From JBCCEJ01 sp039030335 (GTDB taxonomy: Bacteria > Pseudomonadota > Gammaproteobacteria > HK1), in the NCBI GenBank assembly GCA_039030335.1, contig JBCCEJ010000019.1, forward strand, positions 1 through 64,000: DNA of 64,000 nt, given 5' to 3'. Shown here in pieces: positions 32,884 to 42,151 of the stretch; position 1 is the stretch's first letter, and every line of letters starts with the position of its first letter. Made by a program: the position numbers and the translations under genes. The notes beneath the pieces are model-generated. The model was given only the letters and a program-made list of their open reading frames with translations, was not told where the DNA came from and searched no databases.

Positions 32884-35817
32884 CTACCCCGCAGAGCGGC
32901 TGGCCAGCCGGCACGGGGGCAGGTCCGATACGGATCCACCTGTAGCACCAACACGCCGCTCCAGTAATCGCGCCAGCTCCCTGAACTCAGCACTTTCGGA
33001 CCACGCGGCCGCATCAGCGTAACCATGGCCTGGTTGCGGCGGCATCGGCGACTTGGCGCGCTGTTCATCCGGTATCCGCCACATTTTCAGACGAAACAGC
33101 ATGCGGGGCGCGCACTGCGCGACCTGCCGCTCGAGAGCCGCGGCAGAACCGTGCAGAAAGCCGGGCGGAAACTCGGTATCGGCCGAGTGACACTGCCCGC
33201 ACGCACCCTTCAATACCGCGACGTCGCGCGCACCCTCGAGGGCATCAGCTGTTGCCTTCAAGGCTGGCGCCGCCAGGATCTCGGGCGGCGGCAAGCCGGC
33301 CGTTTCGAGTATTACCGGCGCACCGGTCAGGCCGATGCGGTCGAACAGCGCTCGCAAGACGCGCGCCGGCCGGAACGGCCGGGCGCTCAAGGCCGGATGA
33401 CGAAGGCCTGCGAGATCCAACACAACGTTGCGTACCCCGGCAAAGTCAGGGGTAGCCAGCAGCTCTACCTGCGCCGGCCGGGGGCCGTTGGGAGGACGCA
33501 CTCGCACGACGCGAACGCTGTTGCCATCGGGCAGCCTTACGCGCAGATGAGATCCACGTTGTCTCAACACCACATCGGCGAACGCATCTTCGCGCTGCGC
33601 CGAGACGCGCACCGCGCCCGCAGACCGCGATGCTTCAGCCTGAGCCCGCACGCGCCCGCCGAGGATCAAGATCGGGTTGTAACTGTCTCCATCCACCACG
33701 AGCTGCGTCACCGTGCCTTCACGTACACGCTGCCCATCGATACTGATATCGAGGCTCAACCGGGTATCGCCAAGTCCGCAGTCGAGCTGCCAACGAACAT
33801 TGCTGAATGGGCGTGGCCGTCGTTGGTAGTCGCACGCCATGACAATTCGTGGGCCGGGTCCATGACTGGCGCTGCTCGCGAGGTGGCGGTCGAGCCTGGC
33901 GACGGACAGACGATCGAACAGCCCGGAAAGGCTTGCAACCGTCGCACGCAACGTGCCTGCGTCCGGCGCGGACCAGATCGCCGCTGCGGCTCGCGGCCGC
34001 AGCGGATCGACCCAGGCTGGAACGTCGGCGGGCGCATCGAGGATCAGCGGGTCGTGATCGTCCAGGTCGGCATCGGCAAGCGCCAGTCCGTTCGGCCAGT
34101 GTTGTTGCCAGTGGTGCTTCAAGCGTGCCCTGACCCGCTCAGCAAACAGCGGGTCATGCCGCGCAAACGCGACGTCTTCGGTAAGCCGGAACTGCAACAT
34201 CGCAAGCACGAGTCCCGCGCGGCAGAGATAGCCCTCGTCGTCGTCGGGACCGCAGGCTTCACGCCAGATGGTCTGCGCCGCAGCCATCTCGGATCCGCGG
34301 TCCGTCGCTGCATCTACGTGTTCGACGATTGCGGCCAGACGCCATTTGTCTACCCCGTGAAAATCGTGACCGCCGAAGTCGTGCGCCTGCGCCCGCAGCC
34401 GCTGCACCACACGTGGATTGGCATTGGTTTCGGTCCAGGGCGCGCGCGCAAAGATCGGGCCGCCGTTTTGATGGCAACTCCCGCAGAGCGCGCGGTTCGC
34501 ATACGCAAGTCGTGGCGTTTCGCCAGCCCGGTAATTTTCGATGACCTGGAACTCGAAGCGGCCGCCTTCGGGATTCCAGCTGATCGCTTCGACAATACCC
34601 GCGCGGGGCTGGAAACCGAGGAACAGGCGGTCTTTCAGGTTCACGAACTGGTCCGGACGGTCTGGTTCCGTATCCACGGCGACCACGATCCGGGGGGCTT
34701 CGAAATAGTCCGGCGCATTGGCGTGGCGCTGCAACGATCGGCCGATCGGAATCAGCACGCGCTTGACGGCCGCCCGGTCGAAATAGCCGGGCCCGGCGTG
34801 TGCGCCCAGCCGTTCGATCAGCCGCTCAAATGGGAAGGGAATGTCATGGCCGCCGTCGAGTACATGATCGAGCAACGACCGGCCGGCCGGCGGCAAATCG
34901 GCGCCGGCGGCGCCCCGCGGATGGGCCCAAGAGCTGACGGACGCGCCGGCGTGCGCTGCGGCACTGCGCTCCGGATGCAGTTGTGCATCGAGGAACAGCC
35001 GGGTCGCGCGGGTCGCCGCATCCAGCGCGTTGCGATCGAACACAACCATGTCGGCGCTGCCATCGAGCGCCTTCAGATCGAAGGCCGGATTCGCATTCGG
35101 ATAGACTCGGCGGGTCACCTGCGCCCGGCCGTCGTGGCTGCGGCGCATCATCAAGCCGCAAAGATACTCCTCGTCGGCCGCGTCACGGCCTCCGGCCAGC
35201 ATCAGCGTAGGCGTGACAAACTGCGGGCGCGTCGGAAAACGACAGTCGGGCGCGATCGCGACGCCGGCGCGCAGTCGTTCCGACCAGGCCAGGGTGTCGC
35301 GCCGTGCGAGCGCCTGAAGAACCGCAGCACGACTCCACCCGAGCAGCGCCACGCGGGACGAGTCCAGCCGGGGGTCTGAACGCAAAGCCCCGGTCGCCAG
35401 ATCGATGAGAGTCGTGAGCGGCGGCGTATCCGCATCGATGCCATGGTGTTCGGGCGCTTGCTGACAGCGCACATGCGTCGCCGGCACGTCCAGGTACGCG
35501 ACGGCGTAGCCCCACCCGAGCAACGCCTCAGCCCAGTAGTCGCGGCGCTCCGCGGCGTGCTCGCAGGCGGCCGGCATCAGCACCGCAGCGGATGGGAGGG
35601 TGCTTACGGGGGTTCTGCGTTCGGGGATGCGCAACTCAAGCGTTGCGTCAGGGTCAGCGAAGTGTGCGACGGTTTCCCAGGTGCTGGCCGCGACGGCAGC
35701 CACGGGCACGAGAGCGGCCAGACCGGCGGCGAGGACGCGCCAGACAGCGAGACACCGTGTGCGCGCAACGATTCGTGCCGCCGCGCTGTGAACCCCTGGT
35801 ATGCGCACGAGTGGCAT
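32884..35817 (-). CDS. Secreted alpha/beta-hydrolase fused to a dihaem cytochrome c
   Basis: About 977 residues. The N-terminus has an Arg-rich segment and a hydrophobic stretch (LAAGLAALVPVAAVAA) that looks like a signal peptide. Residues about 60-250 resemble a dienelactone-hydrolase-like alpha/beta fold, with LLGWSRAAVLQAL as the elbow. Two haem c sites follow, CGSCH at 445-449 and CGQCH at 873-877, about 430 residues apart. SPMPPQPGHG near the end could supply a Met ligand. The whole is probably periplasmic. I do not recognise the full architecture. The start is uncertain, since no clear ribosome binding site is seen and the frame opens 32 codons further up. The long frame on the other strand is a shadow. 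Confidence 0.7.
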   Translation of the reverse strand: MPLVRIPGVHSAAARIVARTRCLAVWRVLAAGLAALVPVAAVAASTWETVAHFADPDATLELRIPERRTPVSTLPSAAVLMPAACEHAAERRDYWAEALLGWGYAVAYLDVPATHVRCQQAPEHHGIDADTPPLTTLIDLATGALRSDPRLDSSRVALLGWSRAAVLQALARRDTLAWSERLRAGVAIAPDCRFPTRPQFVTPTLMLAGGRDAADEEYLCGLMMRRSHDGRAQVTRRVYPNANPAFDLKALDGSADMVVFDRNALDAATRATRLFLDAQLHPERSAAAHAGASVSSWAHPRGAAGADLPPAGRSLLDHVLDGGHDIPFPFERLIERLGAHAGPGYFDRAAVKRVLIPIGRSLQRHANAPDYFEAPRIVVAVDTEPDRPDQFVNLKDRLFLGFQPRAGIVEAISWNPEGGRFEFQVIENYRAGETPRLAYANRALCGSCHQNGGPIFARAPWTETNANPRVVQRLRAQAHDFGGHDFHGVDKWRLAAIVEHVDAATDRGSEMAAAQTIWREACGPDDDEGYLCRAGLVLAMLQFRLTEDVAFARHDPLFAERVRARLKHHWQQHWPNGLALADADLDDHDPLILDAPADVPAWVDPLRPRAAAAIWSAPDAGTLRATVASLSGLFDRLSVARLDRHLASSASHGPGPRIVMACDYQRRPRPFSNVRWQLDCGLGDTRLSLDISIDGQRVREGTVTQLVVDGDSYNPILILGGRVRAQAEASRSAGAVRVSAQREDAFADVVLRQRGSHLRVRLPDGNSVRVVRVRPPNGPRPAQVELLATPDFAGVRNVVLDLAGLRHPALSARPFRPARVLRALFDRIGLTGAPVILETAGLPPPEILAAPALKATADALEGARDVAVLKGACGQCHSADTEFPPGFLHGSAAALERQVAQCAPRMLFRLKMWRIPDEQRAKSPMPPQPGHGYADAAAWSESAEFRELARLLERRVGATGGSVSDLPPCRLASRSAG

Positions 35818-36020
35818 GGGCCCGATTGCCAACCCTGTTGGCATTAAAGCACCAATCGGGCAGCTTGCCACGGAGATTCGTGGCCGCCCTGACACACTTT
35901 GCCTGAATCCCACGCCGGCCCGGCATGCCGTCGACCGTCAGACTTTAGCTCTCATCCACCGAAGTCGACCGAAGGGTAGTTCTCGACGCCGGGCGAACGT
36001 CTGTCGCAGCCGGAAAGCGG

Positions 36021-37526
36021 CTAAACCGCCGCCAGCACGCGCCCGTGATCGGCTGCATCGCGCGCCAGGCTGCGCGCCTCGCGGCCGCGCTGGACCACCT
36101 TGGTAAGCGTCGTTTCCGAACGGCGCGCCACGCGGTTGGGGAGCACTCCGCTGCCCGCAAACACGCAATACCAGGAGGCTGGACTGACGACGCGCGAACT
36201 GCCGTGCGCCTGCAAGAGACTGTCGATGTCGTCACCTGCACGCCACGCATCGAGAATTTCGACGAGCGAATCGGGCAGTCGCTCATCCGCGCGATTGGCA
36301 CGCCAGAAATCCGTGTCGTTGCGATCGGAAAGATAATAGTGCGCCGCGACGAAGTCGCGAATGCCGTCGATGAGATCGCCCATCAGATGATTGTACTTAT
36401 CACGTCGACGGTCCATCGGGGTATCTTCGCGCAGTACGCGCAGCAGTTCGGCCACGCCGTTTTGAATACAGAAAATCGACGTCGATTCGAGCGGCTCCAC
36501 AAACCCTGCTGACAACCCGACGCTCACGCAGTTGCGCTTCCAGATGTGCTGGTTGCGGCCAACGCGCATCCGGATATGGCGTGCGTCACTTTGCTCGAGT
36601 CCGTTCAAGTGGCGGCGCAGTTCAGCTTCAGCCTCATCGGTGGAGAGATGCCGGGACGAATAGACATATCCGCAACCGTGGCGGTGACGCAACGGAATGT
36701 CCCAAATCCATCCGGCGTCCATCGCGGTAGCTCTGGTTTCACACGGGATCTCGTGAAGCGGCTCGGGTTTGAATGTCGATATCGCGACGGCCGCGTCGCA
36801 AAACAGCGTGTCTTGGTAAGACTCGAATGGCACATTCAATGCGCCATTGATGAGCAAACCCCGGAAGCCGGTACAGTCGATGAACAGGTCGCCGTGGAGA
36901 TCGCCGGCGGTATCGGTACTGACGTGAGAGATATCGCCACTTTCGGTCATCCCGACGTTCGTGACGTTGGCGAGTACACGCGTTACGCCGCGCGCGGTCG
37001 ACCACTCAGCGAGATACTCTGCAAACAGCGCTGCATCGAGATGATAGGCGTACTGCAGTGTTGTCGAGTGATCGTCGCCAATGGCAGTCTTTGGTGACCG
37101 GCGTTCGTTGGCGAGATGCGCGCCGGCAAAACAGCTGAAATCGAAGTCTTCTTCGTGGTCCTCGTGGGCGCGCGCGTGCAGCCACTCACGAAACCACTCG
37201 GGCTGGTCTTCACCCCAGCGAAACAGCGGATGATAATAATCCGTACGCCCTGACTTACTGCCTGTCTCCCGGCGCCAGTCGACCAGATGCAGACTGCATT
37301 TGTACGTTGCCTGGCATCGCTGCATGAAGTCCTTTTCATCGATGCGCAAAGTGCTGATGAGGCGTCGAAGCGACGGTATCGATGACTCTCCGACACCTAC
37401 GCGTTCGATGTTCGGCGATTCTACGAGCGTCACGTTGGGCGCCGGGCCGTTCCAAGGGCGCGATAACATAGACGCAGCGATCCAGCCGGCCGTCCCGCCG
37501 CCGACGATAACGAGATTCTTGTACAT
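36021..37526 (-). CDS. Flavin-dependent halogenase (tryptophan halogenase family)
   Basis: Protein of 501 residues. The FAD motif GxGxxG is in LVIVGGGTAGWIAASML. The signature WxWxIP is present as WIWDIP, and the catalytic Lys is in ATYKCSLHLVDW. The segment AGFVEPLESTSIF carries the conserved Glu. The enzyme uses FADH2, O2 and halide, and the Lys channels HOCl/HOBr to the substrate. The ATG at 37526 has GAGGA upstream. It stands alone with no visible flavin reductase or biosynthetic neighbours. Homologues are common in bacteria with TonB-linked uptake systems, and their substrates are often not tryptophan. Its coding sequence looks less GC-rich than its neighbours. Confidence 0.93.
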   Translation of the reverse strand: MYKNLVIVGGGTAGWIAASMLSRPWNGPAPNVTLVESPNIERVGVGESSIPSLRRLISTLRIDEKDFMQRCQATYKCSLHLVDWRRETGSKSGRTDYYHPLFRWGEDQPEWFREWLHARAHEDHEEDFDFSCFAGAHLANERRSPKTAIGDDHSTTLQYAYHLDAALFAEYLAEWSTARGVTRVLANVTNVGMTESGDISHVSTDTAGDLHGDLFIDCTGFRGLLINGALNVPFESYQDTLFCDAAVAISTFKPEPLHEIPCETRATAMDAGWIWDIPLRHRHGCGYVYSSRHLSTDEAEAELRRHLNGLEQSDARHIRMRVGRNQHIWKRNCVSVGLSAGFVEPLESTSIFCIQNGVAELLRVLREDTPMDRRRDKYNHLMGDLIDGIRDFVAAHYYLSDRNDTDFWRANRADERLPDSLVEILDAWRAGDDIDSLLQAHGSSRVVSPASWYCVFAGSGVLPNRVARRSETTLTKVVQRGREARSLARDAADHGRVLAAV

Positions 37527-38054
37527 AGGGTCCTCAACGTTCTCAGACGCGGCTTTCGCACGTACGCAGTGTCGAAATTGAATATCAGTTGTTCGCAAAC
37601 AAAACCTGCAACGCAGAGTCGCGAATAACCCGACACACTCAGCAAAGCCGCTCGTGAGACGCGAGCTGCCTGGCACAAATTCTACTCAGGCGAGTAAACA
37701 CAAACGCGGCCCTTGCGTCAAAGAAAAGGCAATGAAGGCGCGCAAACGAATTGGTGGTCACTCGAAGCCGTCTTTTTCACGTTAAGAAAGCGTGACGTCG
37801 TTAATTGACATCTGCTGAACGGGCCTGCGCAGGCTTGCCTGGGGGCCGGGCGCGAGCATTGAAGCCGGTTGGCAGCACACCGCTGGTCCGGCGGTACCAG
37901 GGATTCACGCGAGTGCGGTTGGGTTTATCCGTTGATGCGATGAATCGGTCTTTACAGCGAGTCCGCGGTTATCGGCTCGTTGATGTTCTTTATCGATCTC
38001 AGACAGGTATCGTTAGATAACCCAAAACCACATCTCAACCAAGGAAACCGACCC
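37527..38054. other. Intergenic region between halogenase and AhpD-like genes
   Basis: These 528 bases hold divergent promoters and no convincing gene. The part nearest the halogenase (37680-37810) is more AT-rich. It contains an inverted repeat TCACG-N9-CGTGA (37777-37795) and a TTGACA (37805-37810) without a matching -10. The repeat may be an operator. Confidence 0.4.
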
Positions 38055-38609
38055 ATGGCTGCACGCGTCCCCTATCTCAACCAGGAAGACTTGAGCGACG
38101 ACAACAAGGACTTGCTGAACCGGCCGATCTGGCTGACCCGGGCGCTCGTTAACAGTCCGGACACGGCACGGGCATTCCATGTGCTCGGCCACCACATCCG
38201 TTACGGCATGCGGTTGGACATGCGTCTGCGCGAGCTGGCTATTTTGCAAGTCGGCTGGCTGGCCCGTTCACCGTTTGAATGGAGTCATCACGTCAAGCTG
38301 GGTATGGACTTCGGTGTTTCCAAAGAAGATATCGAAGGCTTGATCGCGGAGAGCGCCGGTGAGCCGAGTCAATTGGGCGATCTCGAAAAGAAGATTCTCC
38401 TCGCTGCCCGCGAGATGGCTGAAAACGTCGAGATGCCCGAGCCGCTGTTCAGGGAGCTGCAAACAGAACTCGGCGACGAACAGATGGTGGACCTCGTCGT
38501 GGCGATCGCCACCTACTGTGCAGTGGTCCGTATCCTGGCTTCGCTGGCTATCGAAGTAGAACCCGAGTACCAACCTTATCTCGACATGTTCCCCTTCCCG
38601 GCGCAATAG
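38055..38609 (+). CDS. Carboxymuconolactone decarboxylase-family (AhpD-like) protein
   Basis: Protein of 184 residues with the all-helical AhpD/CMD fold. The core block RELAILQVGWLARSPFEWSHHVKLG is diagnostic. The CxxC redox pair of AhpD is absent, so it is not a peroxidase reductant; the conserved His of PFEWSHH remains. AAGGAAA precedes the ATG. Such cysteine-less members are frequent in aromatic and steroid catabolic clusters, with no proven reaction. Confidence 0.88.
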   Translation: MAARVPYLNQEDLSDDNKDLLNRPIWLTRALVNSPDTARAFHVLGHHIRYGMRLDMRLRELAILQVGWLARSPFEWSHHVKLGMDFGVSKEDIEGLIAESAGEPSQLGDLEKKILLAAREMAENVEMPEPLFRELQTELGDEQMVDLVVAIATYCAVVRILASLAIEVEPEYQPYLDMFPFPAQ

Positions 38610-38619
38610 CGCGGCGGAG

Positions 38620-38970
38620 TCATACGCGCCTGCGCAAAGCTCGCGGCCGGTCGAGGATCTCTTTGAGAATGTATGCTCGGCGTACCGAGCCCGGGTTGCG
38701 CAACTCGGCAAGCAACTTCGAGGGGGTGTTCGATTCCGGCATTGTCTGGTGCGTGGGTTCCGCCGGCAGGTGGAACTGGTTGGACAGGTCCAGCGGCGGG
38801 GACGGCGGTGGTGCGGCGCGCGCCTGCCGTTCCGCCATCGTGCGGCGGTTCAGCTCCGCGAGGGACTCGTAGCCGGCCGGCGGTGCGCCGGCCAGGACGC
38901 GCAACCGGTTCGACAGGTCCAGTAGCTGCTGCCGCCAGTTCAGCGCACGCATGACTTCCAAGAAGCGCAC
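38620..38970 (-). CDS. Hypothetical protein downstream of FloA
   Basis: Small protein of 116 residues, Pro/Ala-rich in the middle and basic at the C-terminus. It ends with the pattern LRNPGSVRRAYILKEILDRPRALR, which I have seen as a recurring tail in short proteobacterial proteins of unknown role. There is no signal or membrane segment. The start lies 3 bp after the floA stop on the same strand, so it is probably the last gene of the NfeD/FloA operon. Confidence 0.6.
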   Translation of the reverse strand: MRFLEVMRALNWRQQLLDLSNRLRVLAGAPPAGYESLAELNRRTMAERQARAAPPPSPPLDLSNQFHLPAEPTHQTMPESNTPSKLLAELRNPGSVRRAYILKEILDRPRALRRRV

Positions 38971-38973
38971 GGT

Positions 38974-39984
38974 CTACTGAGATTCTTCCGTCGTCTCGGA
39001 TCCGTCATCACCACGCGCGATCGCATCGCGCATGCGCGTGTCGGACTGGACGTTTTGCATCTGGTAGTAGTCCATAACGCCGAGGCGCCCGCTTCTGAAC
39101 GCATCCGCCATGGCTTTGGGCACCTCCGCTTCGGCCAGCACGACCTTGGCCCGGTTCTCCTGAACGAGCGCCACCATCTCCTGCTCGCGGGCCACGGCCA
39201 GCGCGCGCTGGCGTTCGGCCTGCGCCTGGGCGACCTTCTTCTCGGCTTCAGCCTGGTCGATCTTGAGCCGGGCACCGATGTTCTCACCAACATCGATATC
39301 GGCGATGTCGATCGACAGGATCTCGAACGCGGTGCCGGAATCCAGCCCGCGTTCCAACACCACCTTGGAGATGCGATCGGGATTCTCGAGCACCTCCATG
39401 TGACTGGAGGCCGAGCCGATGGTGGTGACAATACCTTCGCCGACTCGGGCGACGATGGTCTCCTCGGTCGCGCCGCCAACCAGTCGGTCGAGATTGGTTC
39501 GCACGGTCACCCGCGCCTTGACCCGGAGCTGGATGCCATCACCGGCGATGGCGTCGATAGTGGGTCTTCCCATCGCGCCCGACGGCACATCGATGACCTT
39601 GGGATTCACCGATGTGCCGACAGCTTCGAGCACATCGCGCCCGGCGAGGTCGATCGCGCACGACCGGTCGTAAGACAGCGAGATATTGGCCTTGTGCGCC
39701 GAGATGAGCGCCTGCACCACCCGCTCGACGCTGCCGCCAGCCAGGTAGTGCGCCTCGAGTTCATCCGCCGACAGGTCGATCCCAGCCTTCTTCGCGGTAA
39801 TGCGTACCGTGACGATGACGCCGGGGCTGACCTTACGAAATCGCATGAAGATGATCTGCAGCAGACTCACCGGTGCGTTGGACAGTATCGACTGCCACCA
39901 GAGCCAGAAGGCGCTCCAGATGAGCACGACAATGCCGAGGATGAGGATGCCGACAATTGAAAGACCAATTACATCCAGGGACAT
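38974..39984 (-). CDS. floA: Flotillin-like protein FloA
   Basis: Membrane-microdomain scaffold protein of about 336 residues. An N-terminal hydrophobic hairpin (about 5-50) is followed by the FloA/SPFH-like core, with ISLSYDRSCAIDLAGRDVLEAV and an Ala/Glu/Arg-rich helical region (EAEKKVAQAQAERQRALAVAREQEM) expected to form coiled coils. The ATG at 39984 has GGAGG eight bases upstream; the ATG five codons earlier overlaps that site. It sits in the usual order after nfeD genes, with which FloA works at the membrane. Confidence 0.93.
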   Translation of the reverse strand: MSLDVIGLSIVGILILGIVVLIWSAFWLWWQSILSNAPVSLLQIIFMRFRKVSPGVIVTVRITAKKAGIDLSADELEAHYLAGGSVERVVQALISAHKANISLSYDRSCAIDLAGRDVLEAVGTSVNPKVIDVPSGAMGRPTIDAIAGDGIQLRVKARVTVRTNLDRLVGGATEETIVARVGEGIVTTIGSASSHMEVLENPDRISKVVLERGLDSGTAFEILSIDIADIDVGENIGARLKIDQAEAEKKVAQAQAERQRALAVAREQEMVALVQENRAKVVLAEAEVPKAMADAFRSGRLGVMDYYQMQNVQSDTRMRDAIARGDDGSETTEESQ

Positions 39985-40073
39985 AGACACCGCCTCCATC
40001 GGTCTGGGGTGATGCGCCGTATGGGCATCACGAAAGTCTTAACGGGCGAACATATCGCCGGTCGAGGCACCGG

Positions 40074-40577
40074 TCAGGCTGCTGCCTCGCCATCGGACGG
40101 CGGTGACACGTAGACCACCGGCCCGTCAATACGGGTGACGACAACTGGCGCATCGCGCTCGAGCGCGCCGGCACTCACCATGACGTCGCACTCGCCGCCA
40201 TCGAACCGCGCGCGACCGGAAGGCCGCGCGGGCGTTACCATCGTGCCGCAACTGCCGATGCTGACGCCAATCCGGTCGGTCACGTGATGGTATCCGGCTT
40301 CGCCGGCGATCTCCGTTTGCGGCACCACGCGAGAGCGCTGCACGCGCTGAATGCCCCAACGCACGGTGCCGGCGGCCAGCAGCGGCACGCCCGCTACGAA
40401 CAGCCAGCCCGCCAGGTCACTGGCTGCGAACGCAAAATAGATCGCGCCGGCCGCCGCGGCGAGCGCGCCGAGCGCCAGCGCGCCGAGCGACACCACAAAA
40501 AACTCTGCGACCAGCAAGCCGAGCGCCAGACCCAGCAGAGCGAACGCCATCACCAGCGGCGGCAGTGCGTCTATCAT
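40074..40577 (-). CDS. NfeD-family protein, short form
   Basis: Protein of 167 residues with three or four hydrophobic N-terminal segments and a C-terminal OB-fold domain (about 90-160, from GEAGYHHVTDRIG to the end), the layout of short NfeD proteins. Its start overlaps the stop of the long NfeD protease gene by 4 bp. It probably acts in membrane quality control with FloA. Confidence 0.85.
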   Translation of the reverse strand: MIDALPPLVMAFALLGLALGLLVAEFFVVSLGALALGALAAAAGAIYFAFAASDLAGWLFVAGVPLLAAGTVRWGIQRVQRSRVVPQTEIAGEAGYHHVTDRIGVSIGSCGTMVTPARPSGRARFDGGECDVMVSAGALERDAPVVVTRIDGPVVYVSPPSDGEAAA

Positions 40578-42151
40578 CGACCAGCCTCGGCAGTGGCCAT
40601 CGCGGCACGTACGACGATCTCGCCGAACTGGACCGCCACGACTTCGATATCGCTGCCGGCATCGATGTACGTGCCGTGCTCGGCGCGGGCGCTGTGAGAG
40701 GCGCCGCCCACGTCGATCAGTCCACTCGGGCGAAGCGCCTCGCGCGCCGTGCCGCGCTGACCGACCAGAGTGTCGGCCGCCTGCTCCAGCGCGCCGGCAC
40801 TCGTACCGCCCACCTCAGCGGCGACGGCGAAGCGATTACGCACCGACATCTTCGGCATCACGGCAATGAACAGAACCACGCCGGCGACGACCACGCCGAG
40901 TGAGACCAGACTCGCGAGCACCGCATCTTTGAGAGCGTCCTGAAAAACCGGATCGGTCAGGTCGAAATCGAGCTCGTTCGGGACAAAACTCATGATGAGA
41001 CCAAACAGCGCGACGCCTGCGCCGATCACGGCCAGTACGCCCGCGCCAATGCCGAGCACCGCGTCGAGCCCCAGCAGCAACACACCCACGACGATCAGCA
41101 CCACTTCGATGTGCTCGGCCATGTCGAGGTAATACTGCGACAGCGCAAAACCGGCGCCGCAGATCGCGGCCAGCAACGCCCAGAGGCCCACGCCGGGTGT
41201 CTTGATCTCGAACATGATGAACAAAACGGCCAGGCCGGCCAGCATCGGCGCAAACGTCGACAGGCTCCAGGCCGTCAACTCCGAGGTGCGCGGGGTCAGG
41301 TCGAGCACTTTTTCTTCGTTGACACCGAGCTGCTCATAGAGGTCCGGCAAATCCTGGGCGAGGCCGGTAGCCATGCCAAGGCGCGCGGCTTCCTGCCCGG
41401 TCAGCGTCAACAGTCTGTCTTCACCGCGGTACACGTAGATCTGCTGACGGTTCTCGAGGTCCAGCGTCGGATGCTTCGACAGTAGTTCCGGCAGATCGTC
41501 TTCGATGACGTAGCGCTCCGTGCCGTCGGGCAGCTTCACGCGGTAGAGCTTCTGCGTGCGGGCAGTCATTTTGAGCAGCAGCGCGCGGTCCCAGCCGCGG
41601 ATCTCGGCGGCCTGCGTCAGCAGGCTTCTGACCACCGTTTCGACCTTCTCCGGCGCGTACTTCATCTCGCCCTCGCGACTGACGAAAATGACGCCGATGT
41701 CGCCGATCGATGCACCGGGCGAGATGTAGATCGCGTCGTGGGCGTAACTCACCATCGCACCGGCCGAAATGGCCCGGAAGTCGACGAAGGCGATCATGCG
41801 AATGCCGTGTTTGCGCTGGTCGAGCACCGCCTTGAACATTTCGCGGGCGTGAGAGACTTCGCCGCCGTCGGTGTCGATATGCAGGATCAGCGTATCCAGG
41901 CTGTTCTTTCTGGCATCATCGATAACGCGATCGAGATAGCGGTGACGCAGGCGGTCGATAGGGCCCGTCAACGACGCGTAGCCGACCTTGCCATAGTCTG
42001 TCGGTGTGCTGGTGGATTTCGCGGGCTCGGTGCTCGAGGCGCCTGGCTCAGGCTTTGCAGTCGTCTGCGCGGACACTGTGATCAAGCCCGCGAGCAGTAG
42101 CGCAAAAACGGCCAGCAGCCGGTTCGGGTATGACCGGGTGACAGCGTGCAT
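40574..42151 (-). CDS. NfeD-family membrane-bound serine protease, long form
   Basis: About 525 residues. A signal sequence is followed by a ClpP/SppA-like protease domain (about 55-260) with the catalytic Ser in FRAISAGAMVSYAHD, then four or five membrane helices, and a C-terminal NfeD OB-fold (about 445-520). The protease recalls archaeal and bacterial STOPP proteins that cleave stomatin-like partners. The ATG at 42151 overlaps the upstream stop as TGATG, so translation is coupled to the preceding gene. Confidence 0.9.
   Translation of the reverse strand: MHAVTRSYPNRLLAVFALLLAGLITVSAQTTAKPEPGASSTEPAKSTSTPTDYGKVGYASLTGPIDRLRHRYLDRVIDDARKNSLDTLILHIDTDGGEVSHAREMFKAVLDQRKHGIRMIAFVDFRAISAGAMVSYAHDAIYISPGASIGDIGVIFVSREGEMKYAPEKVETVVRSLLTQAAEIRGWDRALLLKMTARTQKLYRVKLPDGTERYVIEDDLPELLSKHPTLDLENRQQIYVYRGEDRLLTLTGQEAARLGMATGLAQDLPDLYEQLGVNEEKVLDLTPRTSELTAWSLSTFAPMLAGLAVLFIMFEIKTPGVGLWALLAAICGAGFALSQYYLDMAEHIEVVLIVVGVLLLGLDAVLGIGAGVLAVIGAGVALFGLIMSFVPNELDFDLTDPVFQDALKDAVLASLVSLGVVVAGVVLFIAVMPKMSVRNRFAVAAEVGGTSAGALEQAADTLVGQRGTAREALRPSGLIDVGGASHSARAEHGTYIDAGSDIEVVAVQFGEIVVRAAMATAEAGR

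Noticed and set aside
33025..35379. 784-residue open frame on the plus strand
   Set aside because: It is a mirror of the hydrolase-cytochrome gene. It has no family motif, is very rich in Arg, Gln and His, and the minus-strand frame carries CxxCH and hydrolase motifs.
38055..38609. AhpD peroxidase partner or a further selenoprotein
   Set aside because: There is no CxxC or UxxC; the core motif reads SPFEWSHH, and no in-frame TGA is present.
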